Assembly (NCBI RefSeq): GCF_014805685.1
Contig: NC_060911.1
Location: 13,631,212-13,695,211 of the forward strand
Direction: 5' to 3'
DNA: 64,000 nucleotides
Source of the DNA: Silurus meridionalis
Lineage: Eukaryota > Chordata > Actinopteri > Siluriformes > Siluridae
The notes under the pieces are model-generated. The model did not search any database, was not told the origin of the DNA, and worked only from the letters and a program-made list of their open reading frames with translations. The translations under genes were made by a program, and so were the position numbers. Positions within the stretch are counted from its first letter, which is position 1. Each line of letters begins with the position of its first letter. Shown here in pieces: positions 12,589-25,211 of this stretch.

Positions 12589-12606
12589 AGATAGGGAACA
12601 ATTGGA

Positions 12607-12775
<169 letters not shown>

Positions 12776-12839
12776 AAGAACAGATTAGTAGTTAGAGAAA
12801 CAATTGAACTTATGGATGGTTAGATAGATGTATAGAATA

Positions 12840-13355
12840 GTTAGATGGATGCAGGCATGCATTGTAGACAAAGGATGGATAGATAAATGGGTGGATGGAG
12901 GCATGCATGGGCTATAGACTGGATAGATGGATGGATGGATAGAGGCATGCATGGGCTATAGACTGGATGGATGGATGGATGGATGGATGGATGGATGGAT
13001 GGATGGATGGATGGACTATAGACTGGATGGATGGATGGATGGATGGATGGATGCATGCATGGACTATGAATGGATGGATGAATGGATGGTTGCATGGACT
13101 ATAGACTGGATGGATGGATGGATAGATGGATTGATGGATGGATGGATGGAGATATGCATGGACTATGGATGGATGGATGGATGGAGGCATTTATGGTCTA
13201 TAGACTGGATGGATGGATGGATGGATGGATGGATGGATGGATTGATGGATGGATGGATGGATGGATGGATGGATGGAGATATGCATGGACTATGGATGGA
13301 TGGATGGATGGAGGCATTTATGGTCTATAGACTGGATGGCTAGATGGATGGATGA
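12840..13355. repeat. GATG satellite with 127-bp higher-order duplication
   Basis: GATG runs are broken by CTATAGACTGGATGGATG-type motifs at about 12956, 13017, 13100, 13199 and 13326. GAGATATGCATGGACTATGG through GGCATTTATGGTCTATAGAC occurs at about 13149 and 13276, nearly identical. Confidence 0.9.
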
Positions 13356-13543
13356 ACAGATCAGTAATGTTTGTTGTGTATGTGTGTAGAATCTGTTTCA
13401 GAAAGTAAAGTGCTGCAGTGTTTTCAGCTTGATGTGTTTTAGCAGAAACAGAAGGTGTTGTAGCGGAAGTAATCACACCCTCGTTCGTCTTCCCCTCCTC
13501 TTTTCTCTCACTGTGATTCCCTCCTCAACCTCCTGACTGTCAG

Positions 13544-13660
13544 GATCTGAATGGGAAGCTCTCAGATCGGCTTCACCAGTTCATTAAACCCCATTTCACC
13601 TTGATGAGCTGTAAATCCCGGCTGACAGTTCGAGCCGAGAAATGCTGCAAGGAGCTGAAA
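13544..13660 (+). other. Exon-like segment of unknown protein (39 codons)
   Basis: A pyrimidine-rich tract (about 13480-13540) ends in CAG, followed by an open 117-nt stretch and a consensus GTGAGT donor at 13661. In the phase-0 frame it reads DLNGKLSDRLHQFIKPHF, then TLMSCKSRLTVRAEKCC and KELK, with no stop. Length divisible by 3 and two good splice signals make it look like a real or relic exon. I do not recognise the protein and it is not part of any neurexin known to me. Forty-eight bases of it (13558-13605) recur at 12541-12588 without splice sites. It may be an exon of a nested gene, an unannotated cassette, or a captured gene fragment. Confidence 0.35.
13558..13605 (+). repeat. 48-bp direct repeat, right copy (inside exon-like segment)
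   Basis: Partner of 12541-12588; the two flank the whole GATA/GACA/GATG block. Confidence 0.9.
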
Positions 13661-13842
13661 GTGAGTGCAGGAGAGATTAAGTGCCTGTAGCCATGTTTCC
13701 ATCTGAAACTAAACAACTTTCCGGAAAAGTCACTAAACGAATTTCCATTGACCGGGAAATCGGTTAACAACAAAATAATTTCCAACAAAATAAAATACCT
13801 CCTCCAGCAGTGTCTGTAGGAGAACAATTAGAATAAATACAA

Positions 13843-13882
13843 TGTAGGGACAAACATTTATGGACACCTGTAAGAATGTTTG
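13843..13882 (+). mobile_element. Isolated TIR-element end
   Basis: GGGACAAACATTTATGGACA then CCTGTAAGAATG is the family's 5' terminus only; satellite sequence follows directly. Confidence 0.5.
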
Positions 13883-14545
13883 CATTGTAGACAGAGGATA
13901 GATTATTGGATGGAATGAATAGAAGTAGGCATGAATATATATATAGACAGAGGATAGATGGATTAATGAATGGATTTATGAATGGAGGGATAAATGGATT
14001 GTGTAGTTGGAGGATTGTTGCATTGAATGGATACATTGCAGAATGAGGTTAGATGGATGAACGATGGATGGATGGAAAGATGATAGGTGGGTAGAAAAAC
14101 AGAAGTGTAGTTATATGAACAATTGCATTGATGGACAGATTGATGAATTAAATGGGTAAATGGAGCACGGACGGATAGATGGATGGATGGATGTTTGGAT
14201 TGATTTTAGACAGAGGCTAGATTGATAGATGTACACGCATCCCATGTCAAGCATATCTTCGTAGATATAAAAGATCATTTGAATGGATGGATGCAGGCAT
14301 TAAAGGATTACAAACAGATCATTGATTGGTGGATTAATGGATGGAATTTTGGATAGGGGAATACATGGATTGCCATTATAAACAGAATGAATGGATAAAA
14401 TTGGTAGATGGAGGCATGCATTACAGACTGAGGATAGATGCATGGATGGATGGATGGATGGATAGGTGGGTAAAAAAACAGAAGGGTAATTCAATGAATA
14501 ATTGCATTAAAGGATGGCAAAATGGATGAAATGGGTAGATGGAGC
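13880..14545. repeat. Degenerate GATG-derived satellite
   Basis: Scattered ATGGATGGATGG tracts with recurring GCATTGTAGACAGAGGATAG-type and GGGTAGAAAAACAGAAG-type motifs, looking like an older array of the same kind. Confidence 0.7.
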
Positions 14546-15954
14546 ATGCATGCATTAAAGACGAATAAATTCCTCAAGGGGCCTCCAAGAAAAAGCGTCC
14601 CATCGAGCCATTTCCTTTGTAACGCCACCTCCCGCTGTGTTTGAGTCCTTGAGAACGTCGAGTTGCATACATGCTACAGGCGTTAGCTCAGCCTGACAAA
14701 CACACACACACCACATGCTAATGCGGTAATTGCTCGCTATTCGGCTCCCACCGACTCGACTTGTCCTGCGCCCGGCGCTTTTTTGGAATCAGGAATCACA
14801 TGAGTATTTAGGCGCTGACGTGAGGCAGCTGTTGTCTCAGTAGGCCTTGTGGACGTGAACAGAGCAGGGAAGATGGAAACGCAGACAGGAGATGGAAAGA
14901 AGCAAACGCTTCGCCCACTCTCTCACATCACATCCGTATCATTTTTTTCATCCTGCCAGGACCCTATACAGCCCCAGAGATGCCTGTTATCATGCTAGCA
15001 TGTGGACTTGTTAGCAAGCATGACCGATGGCTAATATTTAGGAAGTATTTCTTGGTAGAAATGGTACATTAGTAAAATCAGACGACAGAAACACTCAGGT
15101 CTGCGGTACGGCCTGAGCCACGAGGCAAATTTCAAAACACAGATGGTCGCTCTGCCTGGCAGAAGGGCGAAAGGCTTGGGAGGAAATAACAACACAAACA
15201 TGTTCGCGTCTCTTTTAGCGCAAAAGCAAAAAAAATAAAATGAGGAACAATCACAGTACAAGGGACGGAGGGTGACAGGAATAACGAGCGCCCCCTGCCA
15301 TTTGCTAATTAGTATCGATGATTCCCTTTATATTGACTCGAAATTCAGCCGCAGTGACATGTGCTCTAACCCGATCAGTAAGTGGTGTGCTTTGTAAATG
15401 CAATTACGGTTTTCCCAGCGTTCCTCGGTCCATGCCGGGACGCCAGAATTGTCTGTAATGGACGCGCAGGACCTCAAATGAAAAGCGAATGTTTGCTTAC
15501 GTACGGTTGCGGCGGAGCCGGGAATCGGATTACGCTCGGCAGGTTCCCGCTAATCATGCTGCGTTCATCCAGTTTATATCCATGTTATTTTTTTATATCC
15601 GTAACGTGATGTTGGTTCTGGGGTTAGCGGCCCAAAAGCAGAGAAATTATCCTCTTCACACACATATCGACTATTCTGCTTCATCTGATCGCAATCCAGA
15701 AACGATCACACGCTGTAACTGGCAGCACATGCCGGAGAAGCTATTTCAGGATCGGCGTGTAGGAAATGATGATAATCCTCCTTAATAATTGTCAAAACAG
15801 GATTCCTCTGGATATGAACACAAAGCAGATCTTAGTTTACTGTGACCTCAACATTTAAAAACGGATTGTAATGAAGCGGCAACACATCCCCAAAATCCCC
15901 TGGACGTCCCCAAAATCAAATGTTTCAATGTTAGGAAAAATTCATTAAAATGCA

Positions 15955-16003
15955 TTAGATAGACAGACAGACAGACAGTCAGACAGACAGACAGACAGAC
16001 AGA
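15955..16003. repeat. (GACA)n microsatellite
   Basis: About 11 units with one CAGT interruption. Confidence 0.95.
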
Positions 16004-16044
16004 CAAGGTAGTATTATGCAGATTAACAGATGTAGAAGTACAAC

Positions 16045-17372
16045 CCTAATTTCAAAATTGTTTTGGGACACTGTGTAAAATGTATCTAAAAACACAATGC
16101 AATGATTTGCGTATTTTCGAAACCCATATTTGATTATATCAAGTGTCAAAAACGTCATTTTGAAATTTATAGCAGCAACACCTTTCTAAAAAGTTGGTGG
16201 ATATGACCCATGTACCGCAGTGTAGCATCCCCTCCTCTTTTACCAACAATCTGTAAATGTCTGGGAACTGAGTAAACCAACTGCTCAAGTTTCGGTAGAT
16301 AATTGTTGTCCCATTCTTGCCTGATATAGGTACTAGTTAACAGTCCTGGGGCTTGTTTGTCGTATTTTTCCTTTTATGATGCATCAAATATTTTCAATTG
16401 GTGCAAGGTTTGGACTGCAGGCAGACCACTTCAGCACTCAGACTATTCTACAGGGAAGCCATGCTGTTGTCTTGGATGCAGTAAGCATCGTCTGTATGGG
16501 AGTATAAGATGCTCTAAAACCTGGATATAACGTTCAGCATTGATGGAGGAGCCTTTTCACATGTAAAAGCTGCCCATACCACATGCACAAATGCACCTCC
16601 ATATGATCAGAGTTGCGACTACAAATCGGAAGATCCCTCTCTTCTTTAGTCCGGAGGACGTGACGCCCATGGTTGCCAAAAAGAAATTCTAATTTTTGAT
16701 TTGTTTAACAACAGAACAGTTTTCCACTTTGCACAAGCTTTGGCTCTGAGAAGACTGAAAACACTTTTATATATCGCTGCTTCTTTGCATGACACCCATG
16801 AAGTGTTGTCCATCACAGAATCATGCCGTTTTAATGCAGTACCATCTGAGGACCTGAAGATTGCGAGCATCTAATATTGCGTTTCCTCCTCGAACCTTTT
16901 GCACAGAAATTCTTGGAATCTTTTGATATTATGTAGTGTAGATGATGATGACTTCTTTAAAGTCTTGGCAATTTTATATTGAGGAACATTATTCTGAAAG
17001 TGGTTAACAATTTTTAGATGCAGCTTTTCACAGATTGGGTAACCTCCACCCACCTTTAGTTTTGAAAGACTCTGACTCTCTAAGATGCTCTTTTTATACC
17101 CAATCACATTACTGACCTGTTGCTAATTAACCTAATTAGTTGCAAACTGTTCTTTTATTGCCTCTTTCCCAATTGTGATACTTCTTGTTGCCATCAATTT
17201 AAAAATGACCTAATTTTCTCCTTAAAATGGTACATTTTCTCAGTTTAAACATTTGATTTGCTTTCTATTTTTTATTGTGAATTAAATATGGGTTTAAAAA
17301 TTTTCAAATCTTAGAATTGTGTTTTTATTTACCTTTTACCCAGTGCCCCAGCTGTTTTGGAATTAGGGTTTT
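16045..17372 (-). mobile_element. DDE-type DNA transposon relic, about 1.3 kb with inverted ends
   Basis: Left end ACCCTAATTTCAAAATTGTT and right end CAGCTGTTTTGGAATTAGGG are inverted copies; both are followed inward by the TAAATAAAAACACAATGC-type motif. On the - strand the stretch 16230-16560 resembles the C-terminal part of a transposase of a widespread fish element (TGCCTGCAGTCCA then AATTGAAAATATTTGATGCA), but with stops throughout. Superfamily not assigned with confidence. Confidence 0.7.
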
Positions 17373-17684
17373 AGTAGTTGTAGTAGGAGTAGCAGGGAAT
17401 AGTACTATGGGGATTGGTAGAACTGGTAGTCAGGGGAAGTAGTAGTTCTGTGGTTAAAATTCATCTATGAGATAATCAGAAGCTACTCTGTATAAAGAAC
17501 GTGCACCGATTGTTGTAAATATAAATACATTATTGTTTTATCTTATAATATTTTATATATATTATTATATATATTTATTTGTATAGCACTTTTAATTTAG
17601 ATTTTTCAAATCAGGTGTTTTACACAAAAATTTAAAGCAAATAAACACAACAATAAAACTATTAACAGTAATTATTTGGTCAAA

Positions 17685-18052
17685 TGTAAATAAAAACGCA
17701 ATGCAATGATTTGCAATTGTCATAAACCCATATTTGATTCAGAAGGGAAAATAGAAAACATATCAAAAGTTGAAACTGAGAAAATTGACCATTTTAAGAA
17801 AAGGTTCATTTTAAACATGTGTAATACAGGATTCTAACTGCTAAACAGTCCTGAGTCTTCTTTGTCGTATTTTATGTTTCAAGATAAGCCAATTATGTTC
17901 ACATGGTGAAAAGTCTCGTCTGCAGACATGCCAGTTCAGCAGCTGGACTCTTCTACTATAAAGCAATGCTGTTATCATACAGTAGATGCATTGTGGTGTA
18001 ATGCTAAATGTGGTTTAGCATTATCCTGCTGGAATATGCGAGGCCTTCCGTG
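17685..18052 (-). mobile_element. Second, truncated copy of the same DDE-type relic
   Basis: Shares with 16045-17372 the end motif AACGCAATGCAATGATTTGC, the CATAAACCCATATTTGATT stretch and the internal TTTGTCGTATTTT / CAGACATGCCAGTTCAGCA region, more diverged. It ends about 50 bp before the neurexin exon at 18095. Confidence 0.65.
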
Positions 18053-18094
18053 AAAAGATAAACAGTAATTATAATAATAATTGTACGTCTGCAG

Positions 18095-18266
18095 GAAAAG
18101 GGCCATGTGGCGGTGATCTTCAACGTGGGCACGGACGACATCAACATCGAGGAGAAGTCCAAGTTCGTGAACGACGGCAAGTACCACGTGGTGAAGTTCA
18201 CCAGGAGCGGGGGTAATGCCACGCTGCAGGTGGATGACCTGCCAGTCATTGAGCGCTACCCCACAG
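18095..18266 (+). CDS. nrxn2: Neurexin exon: second half of LNS6 domain, just before splice site 4
   Basis: Neurexins are presynaptic single-pass adhesion receptors; the last laminin-G/LNS domain binds neuroligins, LRRTMs and cerebellins at the synaptic cleft. The exon follows a CAG acceptor (18092-18094) and ends at a GT donor (18267). It is 172 nt, 57 codons plus one base, open from GAA at 18095. Readable motifs are [32 protein letters not shown] and [10 protein letters not shown], typical of neurexin LNS6 ending exactly at splice site 4 (SS4). The phase-1 end joins in frame to both 29760 and 31611. NRXN3 differs in this segment (from memory), so NRXN1/2 is favoured and NRXN2 preferred; paralogue choice is about 0.7 sure, neurexin nearly certain. 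The acceptor tract is A/T-rich rather than strongly pyrimidine-rich, and a transposon relic ends about 50 bp upstream. The preceding exon, with the rest of LNS6, is not in the window. Confidence 0.96.
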
Positions 18267-18677
18267 GTACGAACCCCCAAACACTTTCCCCTCCACTCTG
18301 CAGATCTTCAGCACTCTGAGATGCAAAACTGCCTTTAGGATGCTGGGAGGTTTCTGTCAGTGTTTGCTGCATTGTGGATTTTTCTTTCTTTTTTTCTTTC
18401 TTTTTTTCATGCTGATCTTAAATAACCTAATAACCATATAGTATTTGTCTGTAGGGCCAGATTCCTATTTGGGGTGCATTATCTGGTTACCATGACAAAA
18501 AAAAAAACATTCCTTATGTCCCTGCAGTAATTCCAGACCTCGTTGTCCGACGTCAGCCAACACGCCACATTGCTTCACACTAATTTGACAGATTTGGTGG
18601 CTATTTGTTTGCCACTCATTTAGGTGGTTTATGCTGCATCGTGTAAAGCCGGGAGATCTGGGCTGTATTCACTTTAT

Positions 18678-18678
<1 letters not shown>

Positions 18679-18728
<50 letters not shown>
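18679..18728. repeat. (CA)n microsatellite
   Basis: About 25 CA units, 412 bp after the LNS6 exon. Confidence 0.95.
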
Positions 18729-18732
<4 letters not shown>

Positions 18733-19136
18733 GTCACGTTTACAAATAGGAAAAAAGAAGGTCAGATGTGCTTCAAGGAACAAGCAGAAATTTCACAGGT
18801 TGAGTGAAAAAACTAAAGAAAAACCAAAAAACATGGTGGCGGGTGCATATGTGAAAAATAAAACCACTAGCTAGCTATAATTATAACGTAGTCCTGACGT
18901 TTTTTTTCTTTCAATAGATGATTCATTCAATCAAATTAACTCAGCTTTATCTCTATGGCCCTTTTTAACAAATGGGCATTGTCCCGAAGCAGTTTTACAG
19001 AGATAACTCATGAATGAAGTTAGCATGATTAGCATGTTTTGTTCATTAGAGGCTAATACCCCAAATGTTCACATTTGTTAAAGATGTTCACATTTGTTTA
19101 ATTATTCATTTTAGAAATCTAAGAAAATATAATTAA

Positions 19137-19432
19137 GACACTATATGGACAAACATTTGTGGACACCTGGCCAAAAATGATTGCGCCACTCTTCTGGGAA
19201 GATGTTCCACTCGATTTTGTGGAGATTTGTTTGAGATTTGTGTCTCAGCCACAAGGGAATTAGGAAAATCAGGTACTGATGTAGGTGAGGTGAAAAGATC
19301 TTTCCCAATTCAAAGGTTCACTAGGGTTGGAGCTCTATTGAAAGAGATCTTTCACTCCAACCTATGGAAAGCATATCTTCATGGCGTCTTTGGGTCTTTG
19401 GGAGGTGTCCCAGTACTTGTCCAGTCCATATA
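19137..19432 (+). mobile_element. TIR-element copy with both termini, internal deletion
   Basis: Starts ACACTATATGGACAAACATT and ends CAGTACTTGTCCAGTCCATA; about 300 bp instead of roughly 460-500. The left half is well preserved (GGAAGATGTTCCACTCGATT). Confidence 0.85.
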
Positions 19433-21637
19433 GGGTACCCCAGGAACAGGGAAAGTAGGACGACATGCCATGCACAGGTTCCAAATCATAATTCTGGTGA
19501 AGGTTATTTACGTCTCAACACCGGAATAATAGCATCGAGTCTCCTGCTATTTACTCGCGACCGAAAGTAAATGTTTATACAAGCGACTAAATTGGCGTGT
19601 AAAATCCGTGCTGGAGTTTGATGCGAATCAAGCGTGTCAAATCATTAAAAATCTATTGACCAGTTCCCTCCGTGCTCCATTTAAAAATCAATCTAATCGT
19701 ACAAATAAATCCACACATGCAGACGTCCCTTCACTCCAACACATTTTTTGTTTTGTTTGTGCCCAGGCCCAGATTGTAAATGATTCCAGGCCAAATATGG
19801 CTGACGAATGAATCCAAAAAAAGCGGCTCAATGTTTCACAGCATTCGTGGTCCGGACCAAAAAAAAAAATGAGCCGTATTCAGCCGACCATTTCTAATGA
19901 TTCGAGTCGGAATTGGACTGCAGACTGTACGTTCTGCTTCACGTCGCGCCAAATACGAGGCCGTATAAACGTGAGTTCGGTGGATGGACTTTGGATGAGT
20001 TACAGTAATTGCCGTTTTTTTTTTCCACAGCAGCGTTTGAGCCAGATGAGCAGTATGAAGTGTGGGCCGGCTCTGAGCCATCGCCCGTTCTCTAGCCGGG
20101 GTATAATTACTCTCTTTTCATCCAAAACCTCTCATTTCGCTACAGGAAAACGATCAACAGAATCCGCCCTGAACCTGAATAAACAATTCACGTTGATCCT
20201 AAAATATTACGGAAAGAAATTCTGTACAATTCATTTTGAAACGTTAGAGCTACCTAGGAACTAGCTATAGAACTAACTATGCTAGCATAGTTTATTTAGG
20301 TTTTGGTTACATTTTTTTCATTGATTTCATCTGGCTAGCTATGAGCGCCTCACTAGCTTTATTTTTCCAACCTTGCAACTCTTTGCAAACACAAGGTGGA
20401 ACATTAACTCTCACGATAAAACTTGTTAGCGCTTCAGTCTCACGTTAAAACAGATGCCTTAAGAGTCTTATGTTAGCTCAAGAACAGCGCCCTTCGAAGC
20501 GTGTTGTGTTTTCTGTGCAATTGAATTAATCATAGGGCCTACAGTGGTTTTTATGCATTTTCCTTATTTCTAATACAGTACTGCATTGAAAAACAAATGT
20601 TCGGTACTCGTCATGAGTTCTGGATCGCATTACGTAAGAATACTGAGGTATTATTGCACAAGGGAAAAAACAATCGGCAAGTCAAGCATAGCGAGATATG
20701 CTTATGACATGATGGACTTTAAACTGTTTGGAAATGGCCTTATAACCCCTCCCAGATTGATGGAAATGTAGTTAAAACGATAAACTAGAATATGCTATGA
20801 ATTTAGTAATAAATAATTGTATATTGATATTAAACCTGAACAATATTTCAAAAGTGCATTATTGCTCCATAGTTGTTTCGCAGTGACGTTGATTTTACAT
20901 GAGCTTTTTAACGAGCTCGTCCGTCAGCTTTGCATCGAAACGTTCAAGCGAATGTAGGCGATAAAACGGTGACAATCCGTTTCTTAACATGACATTAAAT
21001 ACGCGTACTCGCCCATCTGTCGGAACGCAATGTTTACACACCTGATGAAGAGCTCCGACAGATTGGAGAACCGTCAGGGGCAGATTTCCAGGCGATAACG
21101 GAAGAAAAAATGAATTAAATGAACATGCTGACATTTAAATAAACACAAAGACATAAAGAAATGATATTCACCATTTTCACATTATACAATAAACCCGCCT
21201 GACATTCAACACGACACCCCAAGTCCGGATCTGGCCCTCCTTTTTGAAACGGCGATGCTGAGATCTCTTGGTTCAGTAGTGTTTTAACATGAAAGGTTTT
21301 GACAAAAGCAAAAAGACAAAAAACTAAACAAAAGAAGTTTCCGATTGTTCCACAGGCTTTGTTTGCTGCTCAGCAGTCCTTAATAAGTGGGGGGGGAGTC
21401 AATCTTGTGGATCTCTGATCTGGTTTAAGGTCACTTTTGGTTGGATAAATGGTTCCTTGGAGATGCCATCGTGAATAGATTGATCAATTACTTCCTTCTA
21501 CGCAGTTAAGGGTTTCATGTGTGGTTAATAAATCAGGCTGGCTGTAGATACTACATAAATATTGACCTATTAATCATTTTTTAGTATATTATGGAAAAAT
21601 GAGAAGATCCAGGGGACCATTAGTGGTTCGGTGTAGA

Positions 21638-22062
21638 TACACTCTATGGACAAAAGCACTAGGACACCTGAGTTTCAGTGATATGTGATTCTTCCTCGAA
21701 CTGTTCCCACCAATAACAGGCGTAGAATTGTATAAGATGTCTTTGCATGTGGCAGCATTTGATATGTTCTTCTTCAATTGTTCTTGAAGACCCAAACCTG
21801 TACCAGCAAGACCCAGACAGATCTCCTGCTATAGAGCTTAAACACATTAAGGATGAACTTCAACAGCAACCCAGGCATCTTCTAACCTCCTAACACCGTT
21901 GTGTATGATTGAGCATGCTCGGAAAATCTAGTGGAACATCTTCTCAGAAAAGTGGATGTTTTCATAACAGCAAATGAGCCCTGATTATGGAATGCAAAGC
22001 TCAAAAAGCACATTCGGATCTGATGATCGGGTGTCCACAAACTTTTGTCCATCCAGTGTATT
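21638..22062 (-). mobile_element. TIR-element copy, both termini
   Basis: Left end CACTCTATGGACAAAAGCAC, right end CACAAACTTTTGTCCATCCA; the interior reads the family body on the - strand (AAATCTAGTGGAACATCTTC). Confidence 0.85.
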
Positions 22063-23249
22063 GAAGAAAAGTGTTTTCAGATCAAGGGGTATAATGGAGG
22101 AACTTAAGAACCCTATAGGAACCCACACGGTTATAGAAATCTACTTCTTTCACTATGACTTACCTTTTTGTTTATTTGATGATTTATATACTGTATTTCC
22201 TGGTATTGTACCTTATAGCAGCAATAAATGGCCTTTCCCCTGGTGGCTGTAACAAATCGCTGACACTGGAGGCTGCTTTTGAAGGCCTACGTCTACTGTG
22301 ATGGGAATACATTTAATAATGGGGTTTCAGTCTGAAAAATTGCTCCTTGTCCACACTTTCGTTTTCAGTTGTTTGCTAAAAGTCGCGTTTTCAAACGACA
22401 ACGTATCAGTACGGACATAGCCTAACCTACACGAACGTCCCCCGTATGCCACCTGAGCTGCTCTTAAATACAACGTGGTGCAACCGTGCAATGAAAAGGA
22501 GACGTTTGCATTCCCGAAACGATTTCTATCTTCGCGTACTTGACAATTTATCGCCGCTTTGAATTACGTCTCATCGCTTCGCCTTTCTATTTCGTCTTGA
22601 GGGTGTGCAAACTTTTGCACTCGGCTGTTTCTCGTCTGGTGCGGACGCCTAATGAAATAAATAGCGTTTTAGATTCAATGAGCTGGAGGAAATGGGGTCC
22701 AAACATCGAATCAAGGCTTTATGACGTATGCTCGTATGCTTAATAACATAAAAGCGTGCTTCTTTCAAGTGAAAAATGGCGTTTTTTTTCTTTCGGCAGC
22801 AGTCTGCAGACACTCAGCGACGAAGGAAATCAAATTTTTACAACCAGGAAAGAGGCTATTATGCAGCGCGAGATTTAATCAAGGAGAAATTTATGAGGGG
22901 GAGAAAAAAAAAAAGAGGTGATCTATTTCTTATTTGCAGTTTCTGTGCATCTCGAGTGCTGTGTAACGGATTGCAGGTGTAGACTCAGATACTCGTTACT
23001 CTGGTTTGGTTCGTTTCCTTCATTTTTAACTGGCTGCCTTTAATTCAGACGTCTTGGCCATGAAACGCTCTTTCGGTGTGATGAAAGTGACACGCATGCC
23101 TGAAAAGGTCAGCAAACATCGGAGGACCAAAGAGGACCGAGCGGAGAGAAAGGAGGAGGACAGCTCTCATCCAGTGTTGATGAAATCGCAATTTTATCGG
23201 CTATCAGGCGTTTGTTTCACGATGCATCGCGATAATCCGTGAACGATAT

Positions 23250-23407
23250 TTTCTACATAGGTTGATTTCTCGACGCTAGACGTACGCTGCTATGCGAATA
23301 TGACGTGTCGCAATGCTACAGAGACCGAGGTGTGTCCTGAGAGTCACATAGAATACAGATTAACATGGCAGAGGTAGAGCTGTAACTTCCTGCAGACACA
23401 ACAGGTA
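23250..23407 (+). repeat. Inverted repeat pair, left copy
   Basis: GTCCTGAGAGTCACATAGAA, TACAGATTAACATGGCAGAG and GTAGAGCTGTAACTTC match the reverse complement of 35875-36055. Confidence 0.85.
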
Positions 23408-23746
23408 AAGAAACTCTGGTTTTATAGCGTGGTGAGTTAAAGGGGTCATGCGTTAGAAGTCCTAAGTAAATTGATGATTTGCTGTCTGTCTGAACCGTCC
23501 ATATATGAATCCATATTAAACCGTATTTTTTTGCCGTTGAATCACATTTCTGTTGATTTGAATCAGAAACGGATCGCGCTGCATCGTAATAGGGGCACAT
23601 CGCATCGCGTCGGTAGATGCTTAAAATGTATCTTGAATGTATAATATTGTATGGCTATGCATCGAGATGCAAATCGAATCCGACCTCCAGTGTAAGCGCT
23701 TTCAGGAAGTTTTTCGCCATCTGGAAAGTATTTTCTTTAATACCTA

Positions 23747-24195
23747 CACCTCATGGACCACGTTTGTAGACACCTGAGTATAACATACTGTAGGTACATT
23801 TATGTGCTTCTTTTTGAGCATCCTATTGTCCCCCGTTTGCTCTTACAATAACCTTCACTCTTCTAAAAAAGATGTTTCTCTAGATTTGGTGGAGTTTCAT
23901 GGAGATTCATTCAGCCACAAGGCTGTTAGGTAGAGATGTACAGTAGGTGATGTCAGGAGGCCTGGGTGCTGTTCTAATTTATCCCCGAATGTGTTGAGAG
24001 GTTTGGAGCTCTAGAGCAGAAGATCTTCCAAGCCAACTCATGTAAAGCACACCTTCATGGAGCAGGCTTTTGGCACTTATTTAATACAGGATTGGGTTTC
24101 CTAGTTCACGTGAAAGGAAAACGTTAATGCAATCACATCTGAAGACGTTGTATACAATTGTGTACCTCAAAGTTTGGGGTGTCCCAAGATTGACT
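23747..24195 (+). mobile_element. TIR-element copy
   Basis: Near full length: CACCTCATGGACCACGTTTG start, GGAGATTCATTCAGCCACAA, GAGCAGAAGATCTTCCAAGC, ATACAATTGTGTACCTCAAA. It is joined at 24195 to an inverted partial copy. Confidence 0.8.
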
Positions 24196-24292
24196 GTCCT
24201 AGTGGAACATCTTTCCAGAAGAATGGAGGTTATTCTAACAACACATGCCAATCTTATAGCCAGGTGTCCACAAACCTGTTTATACTGTTGTC
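24196..24292 (-). mobile_element. Inverted partial TIR-element copy joined to the previous one
   Basis: CTAGTGGAACATCTTTCCAG to GGTGTCCACAAACCTGTTTA is the first fifth of the element on the - strand, abutting the + copy tail to tail. Confidence 0.75.
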
Positions 24293-24374
24293 CTGGTTTT
24301 AATTTGGCATGCATTAAACAAATCAATCAAATTAAACTTGATCACATACTTGAATTAAACAGAAGATATGGTGA

Positions 24375-24492
24375 TGATACTGCCCCTGGAGTACAGAGGT
24401 TAAGAGCCTTGCTCAACGACCCAGGAGTGGCAGCTTGGCGATACCGGGGCTTGAACCCCTTAACCTTCCGATCAGTAACCAGTCCCCTGTAT
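24375..24492 (+). repeat. Dispersed repeat of the same family
   Basis: GGTTAAGAGCCTTGCTCAAC, AGGAGTGGCAGCTTGG, GGGGCTTGAACCCCTTAACC and CGATCAGTAACC. Confidence 0.7.
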
Positions 24493-25211
24493 GCACTTTT
24501 AACCTGATGATATATGCAAGTTTTGTCAGGAAAAGAACTATATCTTGCAAAAGGCTAGTCGGCATTCTTATTAGTTTGGATTCAATTTGCACGGCTGAGC
24601 GATCGTTCTCCTCGCCTGGGGCCCAGTCTCAATCTGAGTCTCAACACGAGGGTCAAAACCAGACTTCTAAAATCTCTCTCTAAAGAGTCGTTAATAAATC
24701 CTGCCTGGAATGGACTCAACAAACCTGCTTGTTGTTTTGTCTGCGTATGTCGACGTGGTCCTTTTGTTGTGGTTTCTGTCGCCCTTTGTCACATTCGGGG
24801 AAAAACTGAGTGAAAGGTTTGAAGGTGTTTTCTCACCATATAGTTAGAGATCCGATATGGCGCAATTCCAGTGCCTTGATTCTAGAGATCTAGAGTGTTA
24901 CGCAGTGTACTACTGTTTAATCACAGGGTTGTTGGCTTGTCAAGAGTGTTTCTCAGTATACGCCCTAAAGAAAAGAAGAGATGACTTGTAAGAAAACGTC
25001 TTGACCACTTGATGCTACTGTACTTCGGGTTTAATTGGCTCATCAGCGCAAGAATGCAGTGAAAAGCGCAAACGATTTATTGCGTATGTTCAATCGTGTT
25101 TAAATCGCGAATCAGCGTTTATACCTTTTTGAATTTGCCGATTTTAGGGTGAATCTAATGATCGGGAAAAGATTGGTGTGTCCTCTTTTGAACTTATTCC
25201 ACATTTAGTCC

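Noticed and set aside
16646..17107. Two - strand frames of 74 and 78 codons as a possible gene
   Set aside because: They lie within the degenerate DDE-type transposon relic and are interrupted; no independent gene.
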